Positions 1-8,044 of a stretch of DNA of 46,886 bases are shown one piece after another (position 1 is the stretch's first letter; the number at the start of each line of letters is the position of its first letter). The position numbers were made by a program, and so were the translations under genes. The notes beneath the pieces were generated by a model, which saw nothing but the letters and a program-made list of their open reading frames with translations, did not search any database and was not told where the DNA came from. The stretch is from Desulfosporosinus lacus DSM 15449 (GTDB taxonomy: Bacteria > Bacillota > Desulfitobacteriia > Desulfitobacteriales > Desulfitobacteriaceae): positions 1-46,886 of the forward strand of contig NZ_FQXJ01000030.1 of NCBI RefSeq assembly GCF_900129935.1, in the 5' to 3' direction.

Positions 1-1
1 A

Positions 2-220
2 ATGCTGGATTATAAAGCGAGATGGTATGGACGGAAATTATCGATCATCGGCAAAACATTCCCATCCAGTCAGCTTTGTTTTGCATGTGGTTATCGCAAT
101 AAGGATGTAAAAAACTTAAACCTGCGAGAATGGATATGCCCAATTTGCGGCATGTATCATGATCGAGATGAAAACGCGGCCAAAAATATCCTTAGAGAAG
201 GATTAAGGCTGGCAGGATAA
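2..220 (+). CDS. tnpB: TnpB (IS200/IS605 family), C-terminal part only
   Basis: This is the tail of the RNA-guided nuclease TnpB carried by IS200/IS605 elements; the rest lies before the window. The 72 visible residues hold the zinc-ribbon pairs C27-x2-C30 and C46-x2-C49, then the motif [11 protein letters not shown], whose aspartate is the RuvC-III catalytic residue in this family. The reading frame is open at the left edge, so the apparent first Met is internal. The stop leads straight into the right end of the element. Family assignment is firm; activity cannot be judged from the tail alone. Confidence 0.93.
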   Translation: MLDYKARWYGRKLSIIGKTFPSSQLCFACGYRNKDVKNLNLREWICPICGMYHDRDENAAKNILREGLRLAG

Positions 221-322
221 ATTTCTTTGCCGCGGGACACGCGGTTTAAGCTTGGGGAGTACACGGCATAAGCCGGTATGATGAACCTGGAATCCCCTGG
301 ATTCATCCAAGGGGAGTGTCAA
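221..322 (+). ncRNA. Right end of the IS608-like element / omega-RNA scaffold
   Basis: The 100 bases after tnpB fold into three hairpins: 230-244 (CCGCG/CGCGG), 264-275 (CGGC/GCCG) and 294-314 (CCCCTGG/CCAAGGGG). The sequence then reads TCAA at 319-322, the right cleavage tetranucleotide used by IS608. In this family the same segment is the 3' part of the omega-RNA that guides TnpB, and the bases just after TCAA act as the guide. The hairpins and TCAA are seen; transcription and guide function are inferred. Confidence 0.7.
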
Positions 323-398
323 CATTGTCTACCGTATTGACGAAGCGAAAGAGCAGGTTGTTATTGTGACTATAAGATATTCGAAAGGTGAGTTTTAG
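323..398 (+). pseudogene. 3' fragment of a RelE/ParE-family toxin gene, cut by the IS element
   Basis: Directly after the IS right end an open frame reads IVYRIDEAKEQ, continues VVIVTIRYSKGEF, and stops at 396-398. This matches the usual last beta strands of RelE/ParE ribonuclease or gyrase toxins (RxVYRID...VxIxTIRHS). No start is possible because the frame enters from the transposon. The 5' half of the toxin should lie to the left of the element, outside the window. The fragment is too short for a database-free proof, but the motif order is characteristic. Confidence 0.65.
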
Positions 399-670
399 GG
401 TCAGGAGCAGTACAGCCCTCATCGTTTTGCTGGTGAGGGTTTGAGATAATCTCATCTTTGACAGTTGAAAATCATAAAAAGCTTGAAAGCCCTCGCATTT
501 GCAAGGTGTTCATGCTTTTTTTTATGACCCTTCGCGAAACGACAAGTTTCGCCGAGTACAACTCGGGACGGTGGATATCGTACAAGCTTGCGGCTGCTGA
601 GAAAATCAGTACGATTGGAAGAGGATTAAGACTCTGCAGTGGGTAACTTGTTTCCGAATTGTAATAAGGA
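399..670. other. Intergenic stretch after the IS element, no supported gene
   Basis: A hairpin at 416-439 (CCCTCA/TGAGGG) may end transcription from the interrupted toxin gene. The open frame at 458-646 has no ribosome site and no recognisable family, so I do not call it. A short inverted repeat (CGAAAC / GTTTCG) lies near 535-552. Nothing else is recognised. Confidence 0.5.
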
Positions 671-717
671 TTGTCAGAGAGGGATGTTTTTAGTATAATA
701 TAACTTGAATATCAAAC
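671..717 (+). promoter_or_regulatory. Promoter and palindromic operator of the MarR gene
   Basis: TTGTCA at 671-676 and TATAAT at 694-699 are 17 bases apart, a good sigma-A promoter. Right after the -10 box lies ACTTGAATATCAAAC (703-717), close to the FabT-type operator TTTGATTATCAAA. An operator there would block the promoter, so autorepression by the MarR protein is likely. A second copy is at 1225-1273. Confidence 0.65.
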
Positions 718-752
718 AATAAGATGATATAACTAAATTCGGAGGATGGCTT

Positions 753-1166
753 ATGAGTGAGGAATTAACCAATGAACTTTTATTTTTCTTTAACGGGTTT
801 TCGTCTTGGGAAAATTCAATAGTACGTGCAAGTGATTTAACAATTTCAGAGGCTCATGCCTTAGAGGTATTGGGAGAACACGAAAAAATGAATATGAAAT
901 CTCTAGCTCAAAAACTGGGAGTTACTACGGGAACTACGACGGTTACAGTCGATAGGCTTGAGAAGAAAAATTTTGCAAAACGTGAATCAACTCAGGAAGA
1001 TAGACGGGTTAACTTAATTGTATTAACAGAAAAAGGGAAGAAGGCTTTTGAAGAACACCATAACTACCACCTACAATTAACGGAACAGATGGTCTCAGTT
1101 TTGAGCGAAGATGAAATAAGGCAATTTCATGATACCCTTAAAAAGATAAATATGGAGACTTTCTAA
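753..1166 (+). CDS. MarR-family transcriptional regulator (FabT-like)
   Basis: A 137-residue winged-helix regulator of normal MarR length. The recognition region reads MNMKSLAQKLGVTTGTTTVT (about residues 46-65), followed by the wing with ESTQEDRRVN, the conserved DxR of the family. Layout and sequence resemble FabT, the MarR repressor of fatty-acid synthesis in streptococci, and the upstream palindrome also fits a FabT-type site. No fatty-acid genes are nearby; the next gene is a metal ATPase behind a second copy of the operator, so the local target may be different. The start ATG follows GGAGG at a 7-base distance. Confidence 0.85.
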   Translation: MSEELTNELLFFFNGFSSWENSIVRASDLTISEAHALEVLGEHEKMNMKSLAQKLGVTTGTTTVTVDRLEKKNFAKRESTQEDRRVNLIVLTEKGKKAFEEHHNYHLQLTEQMVSVLSEDEIRQFHDTLKKINMETF

Positions 1167-1224
1167 CTGGGTCAGTAAAGTCTATCCCCAATTTAACAAT
1201 ATCTGTAAACCTACTGAAAACACT

Positions 1225-1273
1225 TTGTTTTGAGGGGGTATTTTTATCATAATATATCTTGATTATCAAATAG
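1225..1273 (+). promoter_or_regulatory. Second copy of the MarR promoter/operator, in front of the P-type ATPase
   Basis: TTGTTT (1225-1230) and CATAAT (1248-1253) are again 17 bases apart. The operator copy TCTTGATTATCAAATAG (1257-1273) sits at the same offset from the -10 box as at the marR promoter and contains the perfect palindrome TTGATTATCAA. Flanking bases (GAGGG, TTTTTA, ATAATATA, TAAGA) also match the first copy, so this is a duplication. It probably puts the ATPase under the same repressor. Confidence 0.6.
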
Positions 1274-1323
1274 TAAGAATTTCTTACTTAGGTCAAGGGG
1301 CTTATAACTGAGTATAAGGTTTA

Positions 1324-1413
1324 AAAATTTTGCAAAACGCTAAAGCAACCCAGGAAGATAGAAGGACTAACTTAATTGCTCTAACTGAAAACGGTAAAAA
1401 GATAGGTGTATGA
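1324..1413 (+). pseudogene. Relic of a second marR gene (wing region only)
   Basis: The DNA copies the end of the wing of the MarR gene above (compare 965-1050). The first part reads KNFAK; then, after a one-base shift, the frame reads ATQEDRRTNLIALTENGKK and stops at 1411-1413, beside STQEDRRVNLIVLTEKGKK in the intact protein. Start, recognition helix and C-terminus are missing. With the duplicated promoter it shows a tandem duplication of promoter plus marR that has lost most of its coding sequence. Confidence 0.75.
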
Positions 1414-1426
1414 AAGGATGATATAG

Positions 1427-3289
1427 TTGATAAAACTATTAAAAGACGAGGAAAAAAGGACAGTCCTATTTCTTGTGATATCGTTCATTTCCGTCGTAAT
1501 CAGCTTCTTAAATGTAGGGGATTTACCCTTTGATGTCGCATGGTTGGCAATATTATTGTGCGGGATACCGATCATCAAGGGGGCTGTTGTCGGCCTCGTT
1601 ACCGAATTTGATATTAAAGCCGACGTGCTGGTATCCATCGCCTTAATTGCCGCGGTTATCATTGGCGAAATTTTTGCAGCTGGAGAAGTCGCCTTTATTA
1701 TGGCAATCGGTGCGTATCTGGAAGAACGCACTGTGGCAAAAGCCCGAGCAGGTATTGAAAAACTGGTGCACCTCACTCCTACAACTGCAAGGGTTGCCAG
1801 GAATGGGGAAGAAGTTATTGTCCCTGCCGAGCAGGTTAAGGTTGGTGATAGCCTCCGGGTGCTTGCGGGCGAAACCATCGCCGTTGACGGCATCATTATA
1901 AACGGTCAAACCTCGGTCAATCAGGCAGTGATGACCGGAGAGAGTCTACCGGTCGACAAGAGCAAGGGCGATGAGGTTTATAGCGGTACGGTCAATCAGT
2001 ACGGCACATTCGAAATGAAGGCTACAAAAGTTGGCGAGGACAGCTCCCTGCAAAGAATGATAAGGCTGGTACAGTCGGCGGACGCCGGCAAAGCGAAGAT
2101 TGTCGGGATTGCGGACAGATGGGCTACCTGGATTGTAGTTATTGCCTTGCTTTCGGCCGGAGCCACCTGGTTAATGACAGATGAAATAATCCGCGCTGTG
2201 ACCATTTTGGTGGTATTTTGTCCTTGTGCTTTGGTGTTGGCAACGCCAACAGCTATTATGGCCGGTATCGGCAACGCCACGAAATTTGGTATCCTGATCC
2301 GCGAAGGCGACGCCTTGGAAAGACTATCTGCAGTAAAGCGAATTGCCTTTGACAAAACAGGCACCCTCACCTATGGAAAACCTGATGTCGCAGCCGTCGA
2401 GAGCTTTGATCCCAGCCTGACTGTTGCTGAATTGCTGTCTCTGACGGCTTCCGCAGAGCTGCGTTCCGAGCATCCGTTAGGAAAATCCATTGTCGCTCAT
2501 TACAAGCTTGCCTCAAACACATCCCTACCGGAACCCAGCGATTTTCAAATGCTTGCGGGGCGTGGTGTTTCCGCCCTAGTAGACGGCCGCGCGATACTGG
2601 CCGGGAATGCAGAACTGCTGCGTGATAACTCTATCCTCTTACCCCCAACCATCGTAGACAAGGCGGATACATACAGAAATGACGGCTGCACCATCATCTT
2701 TGTATCTGTGGACGGTCAACCTTCGGGTTTTATCGCCTTGTCGGACACGTTACGGCCCGATGCCGTGAATGTGGTTAGGAAGATTGAGAAATTAGGGGTT
2801 AAGAACGTCTTGTTAACGGGTGACAATCATCATGCCGCTTCTCATATGGCAAAGATCGCAGGAATTCAGGATATCCATACTGAATGCCTGCCCGAAAATA
2901 AAATGGCTATAATCGAAAAGTATCAAAGCGGCGGCGAGTTGGTTTGCATGGTAGGCGACGGTGTAAACGATGCGCCTGCGCTAAAAAAAGCCCATGTGGG
3001 CATTGCTATGGGAGGTATCGGCAGTGATATCGCCGTGGAAGCAGCTGACATTGCCCTGGTCGGTGATGATATAAAGAGTATTCCCCATTTGCTTGCATTA
3101 TCAAAACGAACGATGAATACTATCAAGTTCAATATGGCCATATCCATGGCACTGAATTTTGTCGCAATTATTCTGGCCATGGTAGGACTTCTCGGACCTG
3201 TTATGGGCGCGCTGGTACATAATGCCGGTTCAGTCGCGGTGATTATCAATTCATCCTTATTATTACACTGGAAGGAGAATAAAAAATAA
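1427..3289 (+). CDS. P1B-type heavy-metal-translocating ATPase
   Basis: A 620-residue ATP-driven metal exporter of the inner membrane. It shows the intramembrane metal site CPC (265-267), the phosphorylation motif DKTGT (Asp309), the HP motif SEHPLGKS and the hinge MVGDGVNDAP. The N-terminal cysteine metal-binding domain is absent. The last helix reads HNAGSVAVIINSSLLL, unlike copper pumps, so zinc, cadmium, cobalt or manganese are possible and I do not choose. The only workable start is TTG at 1427 behind AAAGGATG; the nearby ATGs run into stops. It probably shares MarR control with the gene upstream. The sequence looks intact. Confidence 0.92.
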   Translation: MIKLLKDEEKRTVLFLVISFISVVISFLNVGDLPFDVAWLAILLCGIPIIKGAVVGLVTEFDIKADVLVSIALIAAVIIGEIFAAGEVAFIMAIGAYLEERTVAKARAGIEKLVHLTPTTARVARNGEEVIVPAEQVKVGDSLRVLAGETIAVDGIIINGQTSVNQAVMTGESLPVDKSKGDEVYSGTVNQYGTFEMKATKVGEDSSLQRMIRLVQSADAGKAKIVGIADRWATWIVVIALLSAGATWLMTDEIIRAVTILVVFCPCALVLATPTAIMAGIGNATKFGILIREGDALERLSAVKRIAFDKTGTLTYGKPDVAAVESFDPSLTVAELLSLTASAELRSEHPLGKSIVAHYKLASNTSLPEPSDFQMLAGRGVSALVDGRAILAGNAELLRDNSILLPPTIVDKADTYRNDGCTIIFVSVDGQPSGFIALSDTLRPDAVNVVRKIEKLGVKNVLLTGDNHHAASHMAKIAGIQDIHTECLPENKMAIIEKYQSGGELVCMVGDGVNDAPALKKAHVGIAMGGIGSDIAVEAADIALVGDDIKSIPHLLALSKRTMNTIKFNMAISMALNFVAIILAMVGLLGPVMGALVHNAGSVAVIINSSLLLHWKENKK

Positions 3290-3375
3290 GCCCGTTGATG
3301 CTTGCCATCCATGGTTCCACTTGAGTCTTTAAAGGGTAAAACAAATAGGAGTCGTGGACAACTCCTTCAAACTTT

Positions 3376-3642
3376 CTATTTTATTTTGCGTACATGGGCT
3401 GTTTCCATTTGCAAGATTTCAATTTTAGTTTCGATTCTTTCGAGGGCACAGATAATAGTATCATTTTTCTCATTTTGTATTTCGCGAGCATCATATAATG
3501 CTTTAATTTTATAGCCTAAATCATTTTCAGCTTGTGTTTCTATTTTTCGGACTCGGGAGGTTAGTTCAATAAGTTGGGAATTAGTTTCGGTTTGGTTTTC
3601 AAGGATCTTTGCGAGAAGATCCATTACCTTATCATCCAACAC
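3376..3642 (-). CDS. Small coiled-coil protein of unknown function
   Basis: An 88-residue, charged, helical protein with heptad-like spacing (LLAKILENQTETN, IELTSRVRKIET, ICALERIETKIEI) and no signal peptide or membrane segment. Short coiled-coil proteins of this build are common in clostridia and in phage remnants, but no function is known to me. The GTG start at 3642 has AGGAGG 5-7 bases upstream, which supports a real gene. It faces the ATPase gene convergently. Confidence 0.6.
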   Translation of the reverse strand: MLDDKVMDLLAKILENQTETNSQLIELTSRVRKIETQAENDLGYKIKALYDAREIQNEKNDTIICALERIETKIEILQMETAHVRKIK

Positions 3643-3740
3643 TATCGCCTCCTGATGAAAAGCTTATCGCTTTTGCAAGATAAGTCAAGGAGAATTTTTC
3701 AAAAGAACATATTCATGGAATAATGGCACACCCAGTAAGA

Positions 3741-3813
3741 TGATTGAAAATGCCTGTTTTGAGGTCTGACTAATCTAGATTAGTCATCTCAAAACCCCGA
3801 ATTTTTAAATTGG
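3741..3813. repeat. Palindromic repeat family A, copy 1
   Basis: The core GACTAATCTAGATTAGTC is flanked by TTTTGAGG and CTCAAAA. The outer arms are imperfect here (GCCTG on the left, CCCGAA on the right). Copies at 4842-4902 and 7683-7744 share the core and the TTTTGAG/CTCAAAA frame, and a right half lies at 37062-37077. Could be a mobile hairpin element or a bidirectional terminator. Confidence 0.8.
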
Positions 3814-3948
3814 ATATTCCAAGAAGCGCCGAGGGCAGTGAGTCCGGCCAGGTCTAGGATGTGATTTGTAACAATGGTGACACAGCCTTCGGCTTGGCAT
3901 AGATTACGGACTAACGGGTGCCCCCAGGTGGGTGGGGATGACCAACCA

Positions 3949-3994
3949 GGCTTGTACAAAGAATCTTACGCGCGTAAGATTCTTTGTACAAGCC
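3949..3994. repeat. Palindromic repeat family B, copy 1
   Basis: A perfect 46-bp palindrome with no loop, centred between 3971 and 3972. Each 23-base arm runs from GGCTTGTACAAAG to CTTACGC. The second copy is at 7772-7813. The distance to the preceding family A copy differs (about 135 bases here, 28 there). Confidence 0.85.
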
Positions 3995-4087
3995 CAGGAG
4001 AAAGATCTGATTCTTGTAGGATAATCCCATATTGTGTGGATAAAGGAAAAAAAGGATCTGTGAAATAATGGAGGAGATTCCACTTTG

Positions 4088-4672
4088 TCAATACTCTTTA
4101 AATACCTCTGATAAATCAATACGTATCGACCTAGATATCTCAGATTGTATTAGATCAGTTTCGCAATAGATGTCGGGGCGACCGAATTTTCCTTCTTTGT
4201 CCAATTTGAAAACTACGACAGTTTTTTGTTCGGGGTAGATTATCCAATATTGATTTACCCCCGCTTTTTCATAGAGATAAAACTTATCCTTAATGTCTTT
4301 ACGTAGAGTTGATGGAGATGTTACCTCAATAACGAGATCAGGGCCACCAAGACATCCATGATTATCCAGTTTATTTCGATCGCAGATAATAGCTAAATCA
4401 GGTTGTACAACAGTGAAGATATCGTCACTTTTTTTCTCCTGTTCGGGTAATCTTACCTCAAAAGGGGCACCAAAAACTTGGCAAGGACTGTCTTTAAAGG
4501 CGTTGTAAAATTGAGCTATGAGCGTAGTAACAATTTTCTGGTGTTGTGTCGATGGAGCGGGAGTCATATTATAAGGAATTCCGTTAATGAGCTCCCACTG
4601 TTCTTCTTCCGACCAAGTTAGATAGTCATTATAAGTGAATTTACGGTCAAGATTCTGTTCAGGTCGGCTCAT
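4088..4672 (-). CDS. Uma2-family (DUF820) putative endonuclease
   Basis: A 194-residue protein of the Uma2 group, which has a PD-(D/E)xK nuclease fold and is abundant in cyanobacteria and some Firmicutes; its biological role is unsettled. Seen here are FTYNDYLTWSEEEQWELING at the N-terminus, QPDLAII, the family signature PDLVIEVTSPST, then the lysine segment DIKDKFYLYEKAGVNQYWII. These supply the expected acidic and lysine residues. AGGAGG lies 9 bases before ATG 4672; a TTG at 4675 is possible. It stands alone among palindromic repeats, which suggests a mobile or accessory origin. Confidence 0.85.
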   Translation of the reverse strand: MSRPEQNLDRKFTYNDYLTWSEEEQWELINGIPYNMTPAPSTQHQKIVTTLIAQFYNAFKDSPCQVFGAPFEVRLPEQEKKSDDIFTVVQPDLAIICDRNKLDNHGCLGGPDLVIEVTSPSTLRKDIKDKFYLYEKAGVNQYWIIYPEQKTVVVFKLDKEGKFGRPDIYCETDLIQSEISRSIRIDLSEVFKEY

Positions 4673-4841
4673 CAAGGATCACCTCCTAACAAAGTTGGTT
4701 AAAGAGTTCTATTTCTATTCTGTCAAGTTCCACATTTTACCTTAATTTAATCATAACATAGAGGTTACCTAGCGGCAAGCGCCAACCAAGCTTGTGAGAC
4801 CTGGAAATTTGGACATGGCGGTTTATACGATTCATATGATT

Positions 4842-4902
4842 AAAAATTGCCTGTTTTGAGGCGGCTAATCTAGATTGGTCCATCTCAAAACAGGCAATTT
4901 TT
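4842..4902. repeat. Palindromic repeat family A, copy 2
   Basis: Perfect 19-bp arms (4842-4860 and 4884-4902; the left arm is AAAAATTGCCTGTTTTGAG) enclose a core with CTAATCTAGATTGGTC. The right arm ends in a T-run, so it could stop transcription. The rest of 4673-5154 holds no gene I can support. Confidence 0.85.
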
Positions 4903-5154
4903 AAACTGGAGACTGTGAAATTCCTCGCCGTACGCCATAGTTTGCACAGTGAATTATCCACATAGTGTTAAACTCATGGGCTGGATTTCAGTAAATTGAT
5001 GCTAAGAATTATCTTGATTTCTATGAAAATATCTCCGCGAATTTCAGGCATTATAGTCAAGAAGGAAAAATTCCCAACTGATATTTAGCCTGAAAATAAA
5101 TATTTTTGAAACTAGGTGACAATACTACAAAGAAAATATGTTGTGAGGTATATT

Positions 5155-7077
5155 ATGGATAAAAAGTTATCTAAAGATGCATATGGTGGCGTAGCTGGAA
5201 AAGACTATGTACCTTTCATTTCCGGCGATTCTAAAAAATCTGGTGGAAACGCCGCAGTATTAACAATCGGTATTGTTTTGGCTGCTTTGTTTGCAGCTTC
5301 TACGGCCTATTCAGGGATGAAATCGGGTCTTACAGTTGCAGCCGGTATTCCAGGTTCGATAATAGGCTCCGCACTAATAGCTGCTTTTGCTAAACAGAAA
5401 GGTATTCTTGGGAAAAACCTAATTCAAGGTATGTCAAGTGGCGGGGAATCAATTGCCAGTGGTATGATATTCGTTTTGCCGGCAATTATTTTAATAGGTT
5501 CAAAAGCTTCTTTTTTAGAAGGTTTTGTTGTTGGTGTAGGTGGCGTCTTATTCGGTATAGCCATAGCTTCCCTAGTTCATAATTACTTAATCGTTGAAGA
5601 ACACGGTGAATTAATGTACCCAGAGTCAATGGCTATATCTGAAACACTTGTAGCTTCAGAAAGCGCTGGAGAATCTCTTAAGTACATGGGAATAGGGTTC
5701 GGAATAAGTGGTGTCATAATTATTATAACGGGTTCATTTTTAAATTTAGTTAACAACGTTATAAGCTATGTAAACGAATCCTTTTATAAGTGGAAATTTC
5801 AAGTTGAAGTTAATCCCTTATTATTAGGCATCGGATTCATAGTTGGTATAGAAGTTTCATTAACTATGTTTGCTGGTTCCATTTTATCTAACTTCGGTAT
5901 TTTGCCTCTAATAGGTTACTTCTCTGATCTGGCAAAAGGTGGCGTAAACGTATGGAATAATCCGGGAGTTGCGATAAACGCTATGAAAGTTAGTGATATA
6001 GCCGGTAGTTATGTAAAATATATCGGCGCAGGTATGATGCTTTCCGGCGGTTTAATTGGTGCTGTAAAGCTAATACCCACTATAATATTTTCAATTAAAG
6101 AAACTCTCAACGCTAAGTCGTCAAATACTGATGATAGCTCATCTGTCACAAACTTAATACTACTTTGTGGTATAATCGTAGGTCTTATTGCCGGTTTCTT
6201 GATATCCGGCGGTAACATACTAATGGCCATAACTGCTTCTGTTTTATCATTATTCTTATCATTATTATTTGTCATAGTTTCTGGTCGTTTAACAGGTACT
6301 ATAGGAACTTCCAACCTTCCTGTATCTGGTATGACTATAGCTTCTTTAGTTCTTGTAACATTTTTATTCGTTGTAATGAGATGGACAAATCCTGAAAGCA
6401 ACAGATCTTTACTTCTATTTGGTACATTTATCGTTACTGCTATAGCAACAGCCGGCGGTTACTGCCAATCCCAAAAAGTTGCCTTCATAATAGGCGGAGA
6501 CAAAAACGAAATGCAAAAATACTTCGCCATAGCGGGTATCGTTGGCGTTGTAGTTGTAACTGGTACTATATTATTACTTTCCAATCAACTTGCCATGACC
6601 GGTGATAACGTTCCCTTTGCCCTGCCTCAAGCTAACTTAATGGCAACCTTAACGGCTGGTATAATCTCAGGAAAATTACCTTGGGCCATGATTATTTTTG
6701 GTGTTATTATGGGAATCGTTTTATTCTTTCTAAACCTTCCTATAATGACAGTTGCTATAGGATTCTACTTACCAATTTCTACAACTTCCATAATTTTAGT
6801 AGGTGCCTTAATTCGTTCCCTTGTAGAAAGAACTTCTACATCTGAAAAGGAAAAAGAAGTTAAAGTATCTAATGGAATAAGCTTATCTTCCGGGCTGGTA
6901 GCTGGTGGTTCTATAATAGGACTTATCGGTATAATACTTCAAGTATTAGGTGTTATAAAAGGGAGTGAGCCAAGGGGCTTCGCTGCTTCTAACGGTATGG
7001 CAATTATGATATTAGTGATTCTGGTAGTAGCTACCATAATACCTATAATTACCAGTAAGGTTAAAGACGCTAAATAA
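5155..7077 (+). CDS. OPT-family oligopeptide/metal-chelate transporter
   Basis: A 640-residue integral membrane protein with about 14-16 hydrophobic helices, typical of the OPT superfamily, which imports small peptides or metal chelates by proton symport. Family hallmarks are the early glycine-rich helix with AYSGMKSGLTVAAGIPGSII, the GEL-YPE segment (HGELMYPESMAISE) and the late FALPQANLMATL stretch. ATG 5155 is preferred over an in-frame GTG at 5116 because GTGAGG stands in front of it and the family begins near AYGGVAGKDYVPFI. It is a single-gene unit with a long untranslated leader. The substrate is unknown. Confidence 0.88.
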   Translation: MDKKLSKDAYGGVAGKDYVPFISGDSKKSGGNAAVLTIGIVLAALFAASTAYSGMKSGLTVAAGIPGSIIGSALIAAFAKQKGILGKNLIQGMSSGGESIASGMIFVLPAIILIGSKASFLEGFVVGVGGVLFGIAIASLVHNYLIVEEHGELMYPESMAISETLVASESAGESLKYMGIGFGISGVIIIITGSFLNLVNNVISYVNESFYKWKFQVEVNPLLLGIGFIVGIEVSLTMFAGSILSNFGILPLIGYFSDLAKGGVNVWNNPGVAINAMKVSDIAGSYVKYIGAGMMLSGGLIGAVKLIPTIIFSIKETLNAKSSNTDDSSSVTNLILLCGIIVGLIAGFLISGGNILMAITASVLSLFLSLLFVIVSGRLTGTIGTSNLPVSGMTIASLVLVTFLFVVMRWTNPESNRSLLLFGTFIVTAIATAGGYCQSQKVAFIIGGDKNEMQKYFAIAGIVGVVVVTGTILLLSNQLAMTGDNVPFALPQANLMATLTAGIISGKLPWAMIIFGVIMGIVLFFLNLPIMTVAIGFYLPISTTSIILVGALIRSLVERTSTSEKEKEVKVSNGISLSSGLVAGGSIIGLIGIILQVLGVIKGSEPRGFAASNGMAIMILVILVVATIIPIITSKVKDAK

Positions 7078-7204
7078 CAACGAAGGAAATCAAGTGTCAA
7101 TTTGAAATTTTGACAAAATGCGGTATGGTTTCCTCATCTTAAGAAAATGAGAGCTATGTCCAAATTATAGGGTAACAATTCTAATTTAAGGGAGGATTAG
7201 TCCT

Positions 7205-7567
7205 ATGAAATTCTGCTGGAGCACATTAAGGGTCGCAAATCTAGAGGAATCTTTAAAGTTTTATCAGGAAATAGTGGGCTTAAAATTAGTTAATAGGTTT
7301 CCTGCCGGGCCAGGCGTTGAGATAGCCTTTTTAGGAGACGGAGAAACAAAGATTGAATTGGTCTGTAACGCAGCCGATACGAAAATTAATTGTGGGACAG
7401 ATATTTCTTGGGGATTCGAAGTAGAGTCTGTGGATGAATTTATGACATTCCTGAAAGATAGAGGAATAGAAATTCAAAGCGGACCGTTTCAGCCCAATCC
7501 TCATACAAAATTTTTCTTCATTAATGATCCCAATGGATTCAAACTTCAATTTGTAGAGAATAAGTGA
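7205..7567 (+). CDS. VOC / glyoxalase-like domain protein
   Basis: A 120-residue single-domain protein of the vicinal-oxygen-chelate fold. It begins with the paired beta-alpha motif (WSTLRVANLEESLKFYQEI) and ends with the usual FFINDPNGFKLQFVE, where the glutamate near the end is the common metal ligand. Members include lactoylglutathione lyase, dioxygenases and antibiotic-binding proteins; nothing here decides between them. GGGAGGA precedes the ATG by about 8 bases, and a terminator follows at 7598. Confidence 0.85.
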   Translation: MKFCWSTLRVANLEESLKFYQEIVGLKLVNRFPAGPGVEIAFLGDGETKIELVCNAADTKINCGTDISWGFEVESVDEFMTFLKDRGIEIQSGPFQPNPHTKFFFINDPNGFKLQFVENK

Positions 7568-7597
7568 TTTGGTCAATTATATTCAGTTGAAGGCTGC

Positions 7598-7628
7598 AAT
7601 CCAGAGCGACAATAGGCTCTGGATTTTT
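7598..7628 (+). terminator. Intrinsic terminator after the VOC gene
   Basis: Ten-base stem AATCCAGAGC/GCTCTGGATT with an 8-base loop, followed by a T-run. Confidence 0.85.
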
Positions 7629-7682
7629 AGTTTAAACCACTGTGAGAAAGTCTAAGTATAGCTGCACAAATGAAGCAATGTT

Positions 7683-7744
7683 AAAACAAGCGGTTTTGAG
7701 GTCTGACTAATCTAGATGAGTCAGACCTCAAAACCGCTTGTTTT
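7683..7744. repeat. Palindromic repeat family A, copy 3
   Basis: Perfect 26-bp arms (7683-7708 and 7719-7744) around a 10-base loop AATCTAGATG. Outer arms differ from copy 2 but remain fully complementary, so the hairpin has been kept while its sequence changed. Confidence 0.88.
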
Positions 7745-7771
7745 TGCGTGCTGCCAGGGTTAACCGTCGGG

Positions 7772-7813
7772 CTTGTACCAAGAATCTTACGCGCGTAAGA
7801 TTCTTGGTACAAG
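7772..7813. repeat. Palindromic repeat family B, copy 2
   Basis: A perfect 42-bp palindrome centred at 7792/7793. Compared with 3949-3994 it reads TACCAAG instead of TACAAAG, and the opposite arm changes to match (CTTGGTA). The sequence between here and 8044 holds no gene I can support. Confidence 0.85.
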
Positions 7814-8044
7814 TTACAGGGCGTACCATCTCTGGTCATGATGACCCATGGAACAGAAGGGTATGTAGAAATATTCTAAGTGCTGAGGTCAAAAGAGATG
7901 ACAAAGGTTAGTTGGAGGGAGAAAATCTCTTAATTGCAAAGTTAGAGCAGCTTCTATTTATATTGTTGGTCTTGTTTACACTCTGTTTAAAAACATATAT
8001 TATCGTAAATATTAGTTTGTGTTTTACAAAAATGAGGTGTGGCA

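Noticed and set aside
458-646. Open frame of 62 codons after the IS element
   Set aside because: No ribosome site, no recognisable motif, and it runs through a local inverted repeat; probably non-coding.
1381-1896. Long minus-strand frame opposite the P-type ATPase, with several similar antisense frames elsewhere
   Set aside because: Shadow of a strongly supported gene; composition unlike protein and no start signal.
3874-4068. Open frame across palindrome B copy 1
   Set aside because: Its middle is the loop-free palindrome, so the frame is open on both strands by symmetry; no family match.
4737-4961. Minus-strand frame across palindrome A copy 2
   Set aside because: It consists largely of the hairpin arms and has no ribosome site.
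3741-7813. Repeated palindromes considered as a CRISPR array
   Set aside because: Only three and two copies, kilobases apart, with no regular spacers and no cas genes.
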